A stretch of 64,000 nucleotides of DNA from Nitrosomonas sp. PY1. GTDB taxonomy: Bacteria; Pseudomonadota; Gammaproteobacteria; Burkholderiales; Nitrosomonadaceae. The DNA lies in NCBI RefSeq assembly GCF_022836435.1, contig NZ_BQXC01000001.1, forward strand, positions 1,562,121 through 1,626,120, given 5' to 3'. The notes under the pieces were generated by a model. The model did not search any database. It saw only the letters and a program-made list of their open reading frames with translations, and had not been told where the DNA came from. Below are positions 9,117 to 19,500 of this stretch, in pieces. How positions within the stretch are numbered: position 1 is the stretch's first letter; every line of letters begins with the position of its first letter. Made by a program: the position numbers and the translations under genes.

Positions 9117-10490
9117 TTATTGCAAGTATTTTATACCCTTATAAATAAATACTTGATTAGACAACAAATCAAGACCAGGCTTGTCATATAAAAAAAAATC
9201 ATTTTCCCATTGCAAAATTTCTGGCAATTTATTGCGACTGATAGATTTTTCACCAACCAATGATAAAAACTTACAAACCGCACCTGCCCAAACATCAATC
9301 GGTGTCCGCCACACACTACTTCCAGCAATTTTAGGATTATATGGATAGGCTATATATTTTTTTTGCAGAGAGTCCCCTTGGAAGTTGCCAATTGCCAGAC
9401 TTGGTTTGATAAATATCGCTGGTATAAGCGCTAATTCATCCTTTAGTGAGTTCTGGTTAATTTGATCAGTATCAAACTGCTTTAGCCATAAAATGGCAAT
9501 TTTATTTTTCTGATAGATCGCCTCTGAATTATTAATTATCTCTAGCATCCCATAAGTACTAGCCATTTTAGCAGCAACAGCAGCAAGCTTTGTACTAAGG
9601 GAATTTTTCGGTTCAGAATAAATACGTAATTGCATATAGCCTTCTGCTTTAGCAGATTTTAACAAAGCCAGTATTTGAGACTCAAGACCTGGGAAGGGAA
9701 ACACCCAGTTACTTTCATCGGGTGGATTTAACACCGAGAATGGTAGAACTGTCGGTACGTTATTGTGTTGCATTGCTTCGACATATTGTTGCTCCCAACC
9801 TAGTAAGAAAGGTGCGAGAACCAATGCATTCATATTTTTTGACAAACGGTTATTCAACTTAATCATTGCATCTTCCGGCGTATCGAAATAAAGCATATCG
9901 ATGGCCGTAATTGGAGAACCATTTTCTGTTGTAGGACAATTTTTAAGCTTTGAATCCAATGCATCGGCGAGTGTATTCTGTCCTGATTTTGGAAGCAGAC
10001 CCAAAATAATCAACCGGTTTTGTTCTGTATGTTCTGGTTGATCAATAGTACCAAGATAAACGATTAAGCCATTTATTTCGTCGTCTGCCAAATCAAAACG
10101 AGGCATTATCGGATCCAATCTTCTGTCAGTAGCTGTTAAACCCGTTCGCAGTACTTTAGAAAAACTTGATTGATCGTAGGACATGCTGGAAGCAGCTATA
10201 CGTCTTGCTGGATAGGGTTTGCTCAGATTCAACCAACGAATATCAGGCGCCTGAACAAATGCTTCTCCACCACCGCGCGCATCGCTTCCATGACAACCGA
10301 TACACGCAATTGCAGCACCTTTCAAGGAAATACTTTTATGTATCACTGCACCTATTTCTCTACCGTCTCGTCCGATCCCTTTTTCATAAATTGAACGCCC
10401 CAGATCTACCGGATCGGTTGCCAATGCAAGATTGATATCACTAATTAAGTAGAAACCAAGCAAAAGCGTAACAGTGTGTAGCCACGGCAC
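9117..10490 (-). CDS. Cytochrome c fused to a periplasmic-binding-protein-like domain
   Basis: 457 residues with a signal peptide (PWLHTVTLLLGFYL). Residues about 25-150 form a class I cytochrome c: CIGCHG haem site, then MPRFDLADDEI with the probable distal methionine. The remaining 300 residues carry no haem motif and look like a type 1 periplasmic binding protein or receptor-ligand fold (ILGLLPKSG at its start, NALVLAPFLLGWE, VPTVLPFSVLN). It is the last gene of the copper oxidase operon, 2 bp after the second SCO gene. I infer that it takes or delivers electrons for the oxidase; the role of the binding domain is unknown. Confidence 0.75.
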   Translation of the reverse strand: MPWLHTVTLLLGFYLISDINLALATDPVDLGRSIYEKGIGRDGREIGAVIHKSISLKGAAIACIGCHGSDARGGGEAFVQAPDIRWLNLSKPYPARRIAASSMSYDQSSFSKVLRTGLTATDRRLDPIMPRFDLADDEINGLIVYLGTIDQPEHTEQNRLIILGLLPKSGQNTLADALDSKLKNCPTTENGSPITAIDMLYFDTPEDAMIKLNNRLSKNMNALVLAPFLLGWEQQYVEAMQHNNVPTVLPFSVLNPPDESNWVFPFPGLESQILALLKSAKAEGYMQLRIYSEPKNSLSTKLAAVAAKMASTYGMLEIINNSEAIYQKNKIAILWLKQFDTDQINQNSLKDELALIPAIFIKPSLAIGNFQGDSLQKKYIAYPYNPKIAGSSVWRTPIDVWAGAVCKFLSLVGEKSISRNKLPEILQWENDFFLYDKPGLDLLSNQVFIYKGIKYLQ

Positions 10491-10492
10491 TT

Positions 10493-11080
10493 TTACTCCC
10501 CAGCCAAACGAAGTAAATCAGCCACGATACGCTCAGGTGGCGAATCCGGTCGCAATTTAATCCAGTGGGCGTTACGTGCGTGGCCAGCAATTAACATAGT
10601 ACTATGATTGCTTGGATTGCCAGTCCACTGATTGAGGCGACTCAAAATTTTTGTCATGGTTACTTCATCCGCTGTGAGAAACCACCATCCAGGAATATTT
10701 GCTTGTTGCTTCTCCGCAAAAGCCTTTAATGCTACTGGACTATCCCGTTTGGGATCCACAGATAACGACAAGAAAGCAATCTGAGTACCGAAATGCTTTC
10801 CCAATTGCCTACGAACAACTTGCATTTTTTGTGTTTGTATTGGGCAGGCATCTCGGCAATTCGTAAAAATGACATTGATCAATACCACATGATGGCTCAG
10901 TAAATCGCTGACAAATCGATGTGACGCGCCATGCTGGTCAATTAAAAGATCATCGCCAAAATAAGTACGCGCACGTTCCAATCGATTCTCCGTCTGCGCA
11001 TCAACAGTCGAGGCTTGAATGGTTGTCGATACCAGATCAATCAATCCCAACAGCATTGATAGCGTTATTATTTTCATCAT
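10493..11080 (-). CDS. SCO family copper chaperone (second of pair)
   Basis: 195 residues, exported (signal peptide at MKIITLSMLLGLIDLV). Thioredoxin fold with the SCO copper-site motif CRDACP (CxxxC) in VIFTNCRDACPIQTQ and a downstream histidine in NPSNHSTMLIAG. SCO proteins deliver copper to periplasmic or membrane oxidases. Its ATG overlaps the stop of the preceding SCO gene (ATGA), so the two are translationally coupled. Confidence 0.88.
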   Translation of the reverse strand: MMKIITLSMLLGLIDLVSTTIQASTVDAQTENRLERARTYFGDDLLIDQHGASHRFVSDLLSHHVVLINVIFTNCRDACPIQTQKMQVVRRQLGKHFGTQIAFLSLSVDPKRDSPVALKAFAEKQQANIPGWWFLTADEVTMTKILSRLNQWTGNPSNHSTMLIAGHARNAHWIKLRPDSPPERIVADLLRLAGE

Positions 11081-11670
11081 TTCCCCAAATTATCTTTAGC
11101 AAGTATATTAATTGCTTCAATGATATTTTCCGGCAATGGAATACCAATCCAGCGTAACCAATTATCAGTATCAACATTACCGACCAGAATAATTGGTGGA
11201 TGATCTTCGGGACGTCCGGTTGGCATCCCAAACGCTTTCAATAGCTGATTAACTTCGGATGGTCTTCCGGTCAACCAATACCAATATTGCCCCGCATTAA
11301 ATTTCTTCGCGTATGCGCGTAATTTATCCGGCGTATCCTTCGCGGGATCGACAGAAATAGAAACCAAAATAACGCCTTTCCCCAATTGATCCTGCAATTG
11401 CTTTTCAATAGCTTGCATAGTGGCACTGAGTACCGGGCAAATCGTCACGCAGGAAGTAAAAACAAAATTCACAAGTGCAACTTGACTTTGTAACAAATCC
11501 AGAAACCGATGTTCTTGATTCTGATCATCCAAAACGATAATGTTAGGCAAAACAAGATGCGTTCGATGTGCGGTGTTTATTTTTTCTGGTTTTTTTGAGT
11601 TCTCGGATGGCTGCGCCCATAGCGTAGTTGCTATCAAGGCAATCAAGATAACGCTAAGCTTTGCAAACAT
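11077..11670 (-). CDS. SCO family copper chaperone (first of pair)
   Basis: 197 residues with signal peptide (KLSVILIALIATTLWAQP). It has the CxxxC copper site in TSCVTICPVLSATM and a histidine in RPEDHPPIILVG. Its ATG overlaps the stop of the propeller gene (TAATG). The pair has diverged considerably, so they may have split roles, for example copper insertion and disulfide reduction of the target site. Their position directly behind the oxidase suggests that the oxidase, rather than cytochrome oxidase, is the client. Confidence 0.9.
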   Translation of the reverse strand: MFAKLSVILIALIATTLWAQPSENSKKPEKINTAHRTHLVLPNIIVLDDQNQEHRFLDLLQSQVALVNFVFTSCVTICPVLSATMQAIEKQLQDQLGKGVILVSISVDPAKDTPDKLRAYAKKFNAGQYWYWLTGRPSEVNQLLKAFGMPTGRPEDHPPIILVGNVDTDNWLRWIGIPLPENIIEAINILAKDNLGK

Positions 11671-13565
11671 TAATTCCCCGAAATGTTTTTTGATTTTTCT
11701 ACGAGTACGGTGGAGAAAGTGGATTTTAATGGTCTATTTCCTTCAATATGAACGTAATAACCGCCACTCTGCGTAAGTCTCCCACTGGTAAACCACTCTC
11801 CCGGCTTTTCAGGGTCGGGTTGCATTGACCAGACTGTGGAGATTCCACCTTGCGCAGAAACAATCCGTAATTTCAATTGATCGACAAGCAATACCGCATC
11901 AGCAGTTGGTTTTTTAACTTTGACGCGGAAACTCACCGGCAAATCAGTGCTCGTTTTTTGCACACTGTCACTGAGCCAGTATACGGCTGTGGCATCATCG
12001 CCACCCGCGATTGTAGTCGTATCAACCTTTAATCCTAAGCACTCTCGCAATACCGGTGCTTCACTCGCCAAAGCCAATACCATACGCCCCGCAGAAGGCA
12101 AGCGAATTACCGTTGAATATTGCCCAGGCTTTAGTTCGCGTAATCCACGCTGCACTACCATCACTGACATGGGTGTATGCCCAAATGTCTTTAATCCGGA
12201 ATTGGGTGCATTCATACCTTCCATATAGTGATAAAGTGTGCGCTCAGAAGGTGTTGCGAAAAAGGCACCAGAACGACCCAATGTCAGCGACATACTGGAA
12301 GCGCGAGGAAGATTCTGCGTTTCCGACAATGCATCTGCACCTGTAGGTATCAACTTCACAATCGGTTGCTGACTATCAAGGCTACTGAGCGACAACAATC
12401 CAATTTGCTCACTTTGCAATGTCCGAATATATGCATATTGCTCAGAAAACAAAATATCGTATGGCTGCCCAGAAAGCGTAATGCGGTGTCTTTCCTTACC
12501 GGTTTCGATATCAAGCACATGAATCCAGTGCTGACTGGGGTTGACTGTCAATACATAGCGCATATCTGGCGTTAATTTGATCGGCCCCAAACCAGGTTCC
12601 AATACCAGGTCATCGATTGGATTTCCCCGCGCATCAAAGCGATGAATTCGCCCAGCCTTAGCATTGATAATCCACAGCAATGACTGCTTGTCTACAAAAA
12701 GTAATCCAAGTGGCTCAAAACCCAGATCAACTTCACGTATCGTTTTTAAGGAGACTGCATCGACGATGGTCATCGACTTGCTTTGTCGGTTGCTGATAAA
12801 GGCATATTGGCCATTATCAGAAAAAACAATTTCGTGATAGCCGGAAGGTAAGGGAATTCGCGCTATGGATTTATCATTCACTGTATCGATAATTTCCACC
12901 GCATTTTCCTGCGCACTTGCTCCGGTCAAACCAACCCACAACAAACGCTCATCGGGTTGCAATGCCAAGCGTGTAGGTTGACCGGGAAGAACCAAATGAT
13001 TCAGTACGCTCAGCGTCTGCAAGTCGGCGATCGCCAGCTTCTTTTCATTGGGCAATGCCACGAATAACCGCATATCATCACTGGTTTTGATCCAATCGAA
13101 TCCTTTTCCGTCCAGCTTCATTGCGCTATACAAACTGCTACGTCCGCTAAAGCTGACCGACGGGTCCAATACTGATACGCTGGATTCAGCGTCCAGGCTC
13201 AGCACATAGTAACCGGTCAGATCCAACAACGGTCTTTCGATCAGGTTACCGCTGAGATAACGCGCCACTCTTTGCCTGCAAACGGGTACAGCGCCGGATA
13301 TTGCATCGGTTTCGCGATCCAACCAAGCGCCAATACGCCAATTGCTCAGCGGTTGATCATCTGCAAGGCGTTTACCATCAAGCGATAATCTTACCCATTG
13401 GCCCGCTTGTGGTACCGCTGGAGCAACCTCCTCAAGCGCCTCGATACGAACATTTAGTTGTATGCCCTCTCGCTCAACTGTCCGGTCAACGTAACGTGGC
13501 AAATCTGCCTGTGCAGTTGCCATCGAGAGCAATTGCATCAGGCAAATCAAAATCAAACGTTTCAT
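11670..13565 (-). CDS. Exported YncE-like beta-propeller protein
   Basis: 631 residues with a signal peptide (KRLILICLMQLLSMATAQA). The centre has the recurring pattern of YncE/cytochrome-d1-like seven-bladed propellers (VEIIDTVNDKSIARIPL, MTIVDAVSLKTIREVDL, IHVLDIETGKERHRITL). The last 150 residues look like an immunoglobulin-like C-terminal domain ending in a YYVHIEG pattern. There is no haem motif and no catalytic residue I can name. The start overlaps the oxidase stop by ATGA. In this operon it could be a partner, substrate-binding or assembly factor of the oxidase. Confidence 0.75.
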   Translation of the reverse strand: MKRLILICLMQLLSMATAQADLPRYVDRTVEREGIQLNVRIEALEEVAPAVPQAGQWVRLSLDGKRLADDQPLSNWRIGAWLDRETDAISGAVPVCRQRVARYLSGNLIERPLLDLTGYYVLSLDAESSVSVLDPSVSFSGRSSLYSAMKLDGKGFDWIKTSDDMRLFVALPNEKKLAIADLQTLSVLNHLVLPGQPTRLALQPDERLLWVGLTGASAQENAVEIIDTVNDKSIARIPLPSGYHEIVFSDNGQYAFISNRQSKSMTIVDAVSLKTIREVDLGFEPLGLLFVDKQSLLWIINAKAGRIHRFDARGNPIDDLVLEPGLGPIKLTPDMRYVLTVNPSQHWIHVLDIETGKERHRITLSGQPYDILFSEQYAYIRTLQSEQIGLLSLSSLDSQQPIVKLIPTGADALSETQNLPRASSMSLTLGRSGAFFATPSERTLYHYMEGMNAPNSGLKTFGHTPMSVMVVQRGLRELKPGQYSTVIRLPSAGRMVLALASEAPVLRECLGLKVDTTTIAGGDDATAVYWLSDSVQKTSTDLPVSFRVKVKKPTADAVLLVDQLKLRIVSAQGGISTVWSMQPDPEKPGEWFTSGRLTQSGGYYVHIEGNRPLKSTFSTVLVEKSKNISGN

Positions 13566-16500
13566 GGCGACACTGTATTAGCGGCTACAACATGGCAATT
13601 GGTTCTTAGCGTTTCAGGACCGAATCCGCCATACCCGGCTTTTTCTGGAGCATCTTCGACTCGGATTAATGCCCATAAGCCATTGGTAATACCAAAACCA
13701 CCATGATCGCGCCAGAGATAGTCTCCTGTTACACCATACTTGCCACCCGCTCTTGGAAAGATCAGATCAAAATGCGCCATTGGCGTCAAACTTTCCTGAC
13801 CACCTAAGTGCATGGCTAGCGCATTCTCACCGATACACTTGGATGGCGTACCCCAGCCCGGATGGAACTTCCATTCGCCGTCATAGAATCCGTATTGATT
13901 ACCGCCTCTAGGGTATCCTTCAGGATGGACAAATTCTGCCAGGTAGGGATCGCGCATCCAACTATGACCATGCAATTCCACCGTTGAACCACGTCCCGTG
14001 CCTGTCGGCATCAAAGCACGAATGCGCATCTCCTGACCGGCATAGGCTTTCATGATCGGTACATAGGGTTCATTAACTGGTTTGTCGGCACTGATGACTG
14101 TACCGATTCTAGCGCCCATACGAAAGACACCATCTTCTGCGATATGCGCCGTCACAACTTTTTCTCCATTGCTACAGCAAGTATTGCTGAACGCTTGCCA
14201 GGCGCTATCAGCCCCACCAAATCCAGCCTTTCCGAATGGCGCATCGGGCGGTAATCCAAAGCGGAACCACAGCGGTTCTGCGCCGTAATTAATCGCCATA
14301 TGGCCGGAATCATGCGCGTCCTCGGGAGCCGTCTGTGCTGGATTCTCACCGGCTTTCTCTTTCTCGGCCGCTAAATTCGCGATCGCAGATCCATCTTTAT
14401 AACGTAAATTTAGTCCCTTCTGATGCACCATCACTAGATCGCGGAATTTACGTTTCTCTTTTTCTGTTGCGGTTCGATATGCCACATCAGCCATGGTTCT
14501 GGTATAGCGCAGATTAACCCTCCCGACATCCAGATGTTGTTGGCGATCAAAAACCTGATCTGTTTTCTCTGCCCATGTGGCGCCTTCCGGTTCTATCACC
14601 AGCGCGCCAATCGCTCCTTTTTGACCTTGTTTGATGCGATCAGGTGGAGTTAGGTTGACGCCACCGTATTCAATCGGAACGAAATGCGCCATTTGCTCAG
14701 GCTTGCAATCTTTTGGTACAGGAATTCCATTTTTTGCAATGTGTATCAGCCTAACATTTCTATCATTTCTTCCATCTTCATTTGAATTCTTTTGCTGGAA
14801 TTTCACAATAGTTGTTGGGCGACCTCTACACTCGGCCAAGCTATTCATGGCATGTAATATTTTCACTCGATCAAACAAAATAAGATCTTTATCTTTAAGC
14901 TTCTCAAGCTGCAGTTCTTTGAGGACATTACCAACGCAATCTTTTTTTACCTCTCCCAATCCAAGTTCATATTTTGCAAACAATATACTTCTCATGAACT
15001 TGGCTAATATCCAATTGCGGAACAAATCCCATTGATCTCGTATCCCACCTGTCAAGTCGTGCACTCGGTTATATTCATCTGTTCCTGCTTGACGCCATAA
15101 TTTATACAATCTCCAAATAGAGTCTTTTGTATATTCTGTTTCTATATTCTTTTGAAAAAAACTGGCTGCAAAATTTCCGGCAATCCGGTCATCCATCTGT
15201 GTGAGAATATTTTCAATAAACTGACCATAATCATCAAAATTAAGGGATCCGGAAGACAAAGAGCTTATGTACGGATAAGTAAAGCTACTAAGATTTTCAA
15301 TATCGCTATCAACTACACACGCATTCTGTGGAACTTCTATCTTACCTGCGTACCATGTATACCTTTTAATGTTATCGGGGGCTACCGTACTCTCAGTATT
15401 AAATCCTATATTATTACCATCAGATTCTTGTACATCGTAACTGACCATTTGTGGATGCAGGCCAATATGATTGGATGGGCGAATCAGATTATTATTAAAT
15501 GATGTTAATGAGTTATCAATATATTCTTTCTGATCACAGTTTTCTTTTTCCTTTCTGTGAGTTAAAGATTCTTTTCCTAAATCGGGGCAATTCCGGGGAA
15601 TAATTCCAGAAACGGAGGTATAGCCATCAAGATCCGGCATATCATTCGGATTTTTCGGCAATCGATTGGTGAGTGTAACCTGGATACAATCACCGGCTGC
15701 TGCTCGCAATATTAATGGCTCTAATGGAGCATCTGGTTTTAAATAACCATTCTTCAAATCCTCATCGCGAACAAACATAATTGCAGTTGGGTCATGTAAT
15801 GGCCCGGCACCATATTTTTTGGTTTCAACGACTCTTCCAAACTCATCCACGATCTCGATGCTGATTTCTGTTGCCCGTGGGTTATAAACTAGCGATCCGC
15901 CTTTAATATCTAAGTTCGATGAAAATGGATACGAATCAGATTTTTGTTCAGGGATTTTTACCTTAAGATCATTGTTAAGCACCTTATTCGCTAAAACAGC
16001 AGAAATTTGATAAGACCTTATAGGTGCATCCGACGGACAGACATTGTCTAACCTCTCATGCGGATTGTCTTTGTTAAAAACGCCAACGGCTAGGATAGTC
16101 GGCACATCATTAACAGGCAATGCGTGCAACAACTGTTTTTTAGGTGGCGTTACATTATAGGTTCGAATTGCGCCCCATACACCACTCCAAAATCCGTCCT
16201 GGCTGGCATCAACTGTATACATGCGGTCATTAATGCCAACCGGTGATTCGTAATCAATTATTCCTGCTTGGAAATTGAATTGCTCCGACAAACCTGCGTT
16301 TTGTGCGTTACGTCGGCCTGAATGCGGTGATTGACCGTAACCGGAACCTCCCTGCAACCAGGAAAGCCCGTTGATTGAAGCATTATGTTCGTGTTCGTGT
16401 GACCCGCCTTGAATTTTAATTTTAATTTGATCGCCAGAGTAAGCCCGAATAAGTGGAGTAAATGGGTCGCCAGGATATCCGCCAGAAGTTAAAGGCTCAT

Positions 16501-19500
16501 ATGGCGTATTTCCCAGTTCTGTATTCAATGCTGCTATAGCGCGATCATCTCTGGTTTGCATTGCAAAAGCCAGATCACCCTGCTTACCATCAGCCTGCAT
16601 TCCTTTTTTACCGTCCGGCCCAAGTTTGTTGGGATCATAAACACGGGCACCGATCGGCTCATTACGATAATTCACCACCATCATACCGACATCGTCGGCT
16701 GAAATCGCCTCAGGACATGGGCGAAGCGGTTGTTCTTTGGAATTGTATAAACTTAGATCATTAAAGTTTGTGTCAACATTATAGATCGCTCCAGGCAATA
16801 CCTCTGATCCTTTACCACCGGGGCAAATCGGTTCAAATGCAAGAATGTCGGGGAATACCGGTTGAGCAGGTTTTCTAACCGAAGGATTGATGGCAAAACG
16901 GAAGCTATCGGGTGTTGGTTTTGCTTCTTCTTTAGGATCAAATAACCAACCAACTCCTTTTTTATTGACGCCATAATAAGCGCCCTTTAAGTAAGCATGC
17001 TGGAAATCACCGAATTGAAGGAAAAACTCACGGTGCGAATCATCGCCTTTCAAGCTGCAATCACCATCTTTATCAATATCGATACATTTGCCATTTTTAT
17101 CGATAATAGCCGCTTGCCAGGAAGTTGGGCCACCGTCGGTACGTGTATAAAGCTTTTCACCAGTTTCATTATGCCGCCATTCAGATCCCGGTGGTTCCGT
17201 CAACATCGTGGCATAAAGCCCTAATTGTTGGTGCGTAGAAGGTCCTAAGTGATCATGTGTAAAAGTCGTCCCTAATCCTCGATGGATCCCTTGACGATTC
17301 ACGATTGGATCAGAAAACCAACGTTGCAAAGTCGTGCGTGCCCCCAACCAATCACAAGCACCAGGTATGCCATACTTGACCTGGAATTCGAGCAACCCTT
17401 TATCTTCTTTACGCATACATTCATTAAATTTTTGATCATTCTCAGATTTTTCCTTACACAAAGTTTCTGCTTTTCTTGTGGCCTTATCTAAGGTGTCGCG
17501 CCATAGTGTCAGGCAATTATTTCTTTGATGGCTAGAGATTTTTTCTCCGTTGAAATAGACGTGAATCTTCGGTTCCAAAAATTCTGGAGAAATTAATTCT
17601 CCATTGGCCCCATAATCAGAAGGCGGGATCACTTTATTATTCTTATTAAATTCATTCCATTTATTAATCGCGTCGATACGCTCACGAACCGTATCCGGTG
17701 AGAATGTACCATCTTCATAATTCCAACCATTCGCGCTACCGTCCGCCGAAGTCAAATCCCACTTCGGCAAATGAATATGTTGCCCGATGACATCCGTTGG
17801 TGTTGTAATTTGATAATCATCGGCGTTAAAAATTGCGGGTATTAGATTCGTGTGCGCATACATAGCACAATCAAAAGTATTCATCCGCAAGACAAGCGGC
17901 TCAGGCGCTTTCGGGCGCTTTCCCTTTAATTCACTTTCTGGAAGCATTATATTGAGTAATGGCTCTACATCTTCCCATAACGCCAAAATCCGCTGCTGCG
18001 GATAGTGATACCCCAGTTTATTAAAAACCACATCTAACTGTATATTGGCGCCTTTATAAATACGTGGACTATCAGCACCGAACTCGATTCCTCCGGATAG
18101 CGATGATTTGACGTTAATGTATTGATTGTTCCCGACATAGGTTCCACCAAAAAACCGGCCATCTTTACCTTTTTCTAAGCGTTTGCCATGATCATCCATA
18201 CATGGCTCATTGAATGGAGCTCCAGGAATTGGTTCCGCTCCATTGGTAACAAAAACTGAAGGAATAGCCTTGCTTTCTTTCTCTTCACTACCCTCTTTTT
18301 TGCTCACTACAATCTTATGTGTGGCATGCTCACGCTCTGCATGATAGGCCATTGCCATTCGCTCAAGTTTTGTACCTTGTTCCGGGTAATAAATTGGCAT
18401 GGCTTCTTTAATCAACTTTAAAGCAGAGAAACGATCAAATTCCGAATACGACAATCCATTTGCTGAATAACCTGCTAGGGCGTGACGAGGTAACCCTCCA
18501 TCGCCACCTTCAAGCCCAAGTGTTTTACCGATGAATTCCGGACATTTTTTTTCATTGCACATATCCAGAGGAGGCGTGGTTGGGCGCGAGCCCACTGATA
18601 CAAATTGATTTTTATCGACTTCCTTTCCATCTTCTGTATAAGTGGCTACACCTGCCATCCAAAATGGATATCCAGGATTGGGAAGTTTAATTCCCGCCGT
18701 TTTCTTTTTCTCTGTTTGTTTGTCATCTTCATCATTTTGAGGAATATTCTCAGCATTCTCATCTGGAGGAATATCGACGACCGCAACCGATCCATGTTCC
18801 ATGCCATCCAGTCTTCCTATGCGAGGTTTAACGCTCACATCAAGCGGCATGGGTGCCATGCCTTTTCCAGGTAATGGAACAATTGCCGGAATCGGAACAC
18901 CTGCTACAATTTCGCCATCGGGCAATGCGCGAGCAGTTTTTGCTGGTTCACCCGACATTAATTCAAATGGTTTTTTATGATAATGCTTTGTGAGATCAAG
19001 CTCAGCAGAGTCTTCGCTGACGGCTAATTTCGTTCCTGCCTCAAACACATCATGATTACGCCACAGATACCACATACCTTGTGCGAAGTGTGGATAGAAA
19101 TGACAATGGAAAATAGCATCGCCTACGGTTTTATTGCGATTGCCTGATCCACCAAAAGCAATTTCATAGGTATAACCTGAACCTGGCCCTATGCCTTGTG
19201 CATCGATATAATTAGAGTTGTCGTCATTGGGGTTGAATAACCATTGATGATTATGTAAATGGAAAATATGTTGTTCTTTACCAGAATGCAAATTACGAAA
19301 CTTTACGAAATCGCCAATGTAACTATGGTGCACATTTGCGGGATCATGCGGATAATAGGCTTTTGTCGCGAATTGATCGGCTGGTTGTTCGCAAAACTTC
19401 CTCCTTTCTGCTTCATAATGAGGGTCCGGTATTTTATTGCCTTCAGGATCATCCGGGTTTTTGACCATTCGAATATATTCAGGTTGGCATTGGCTGATCA

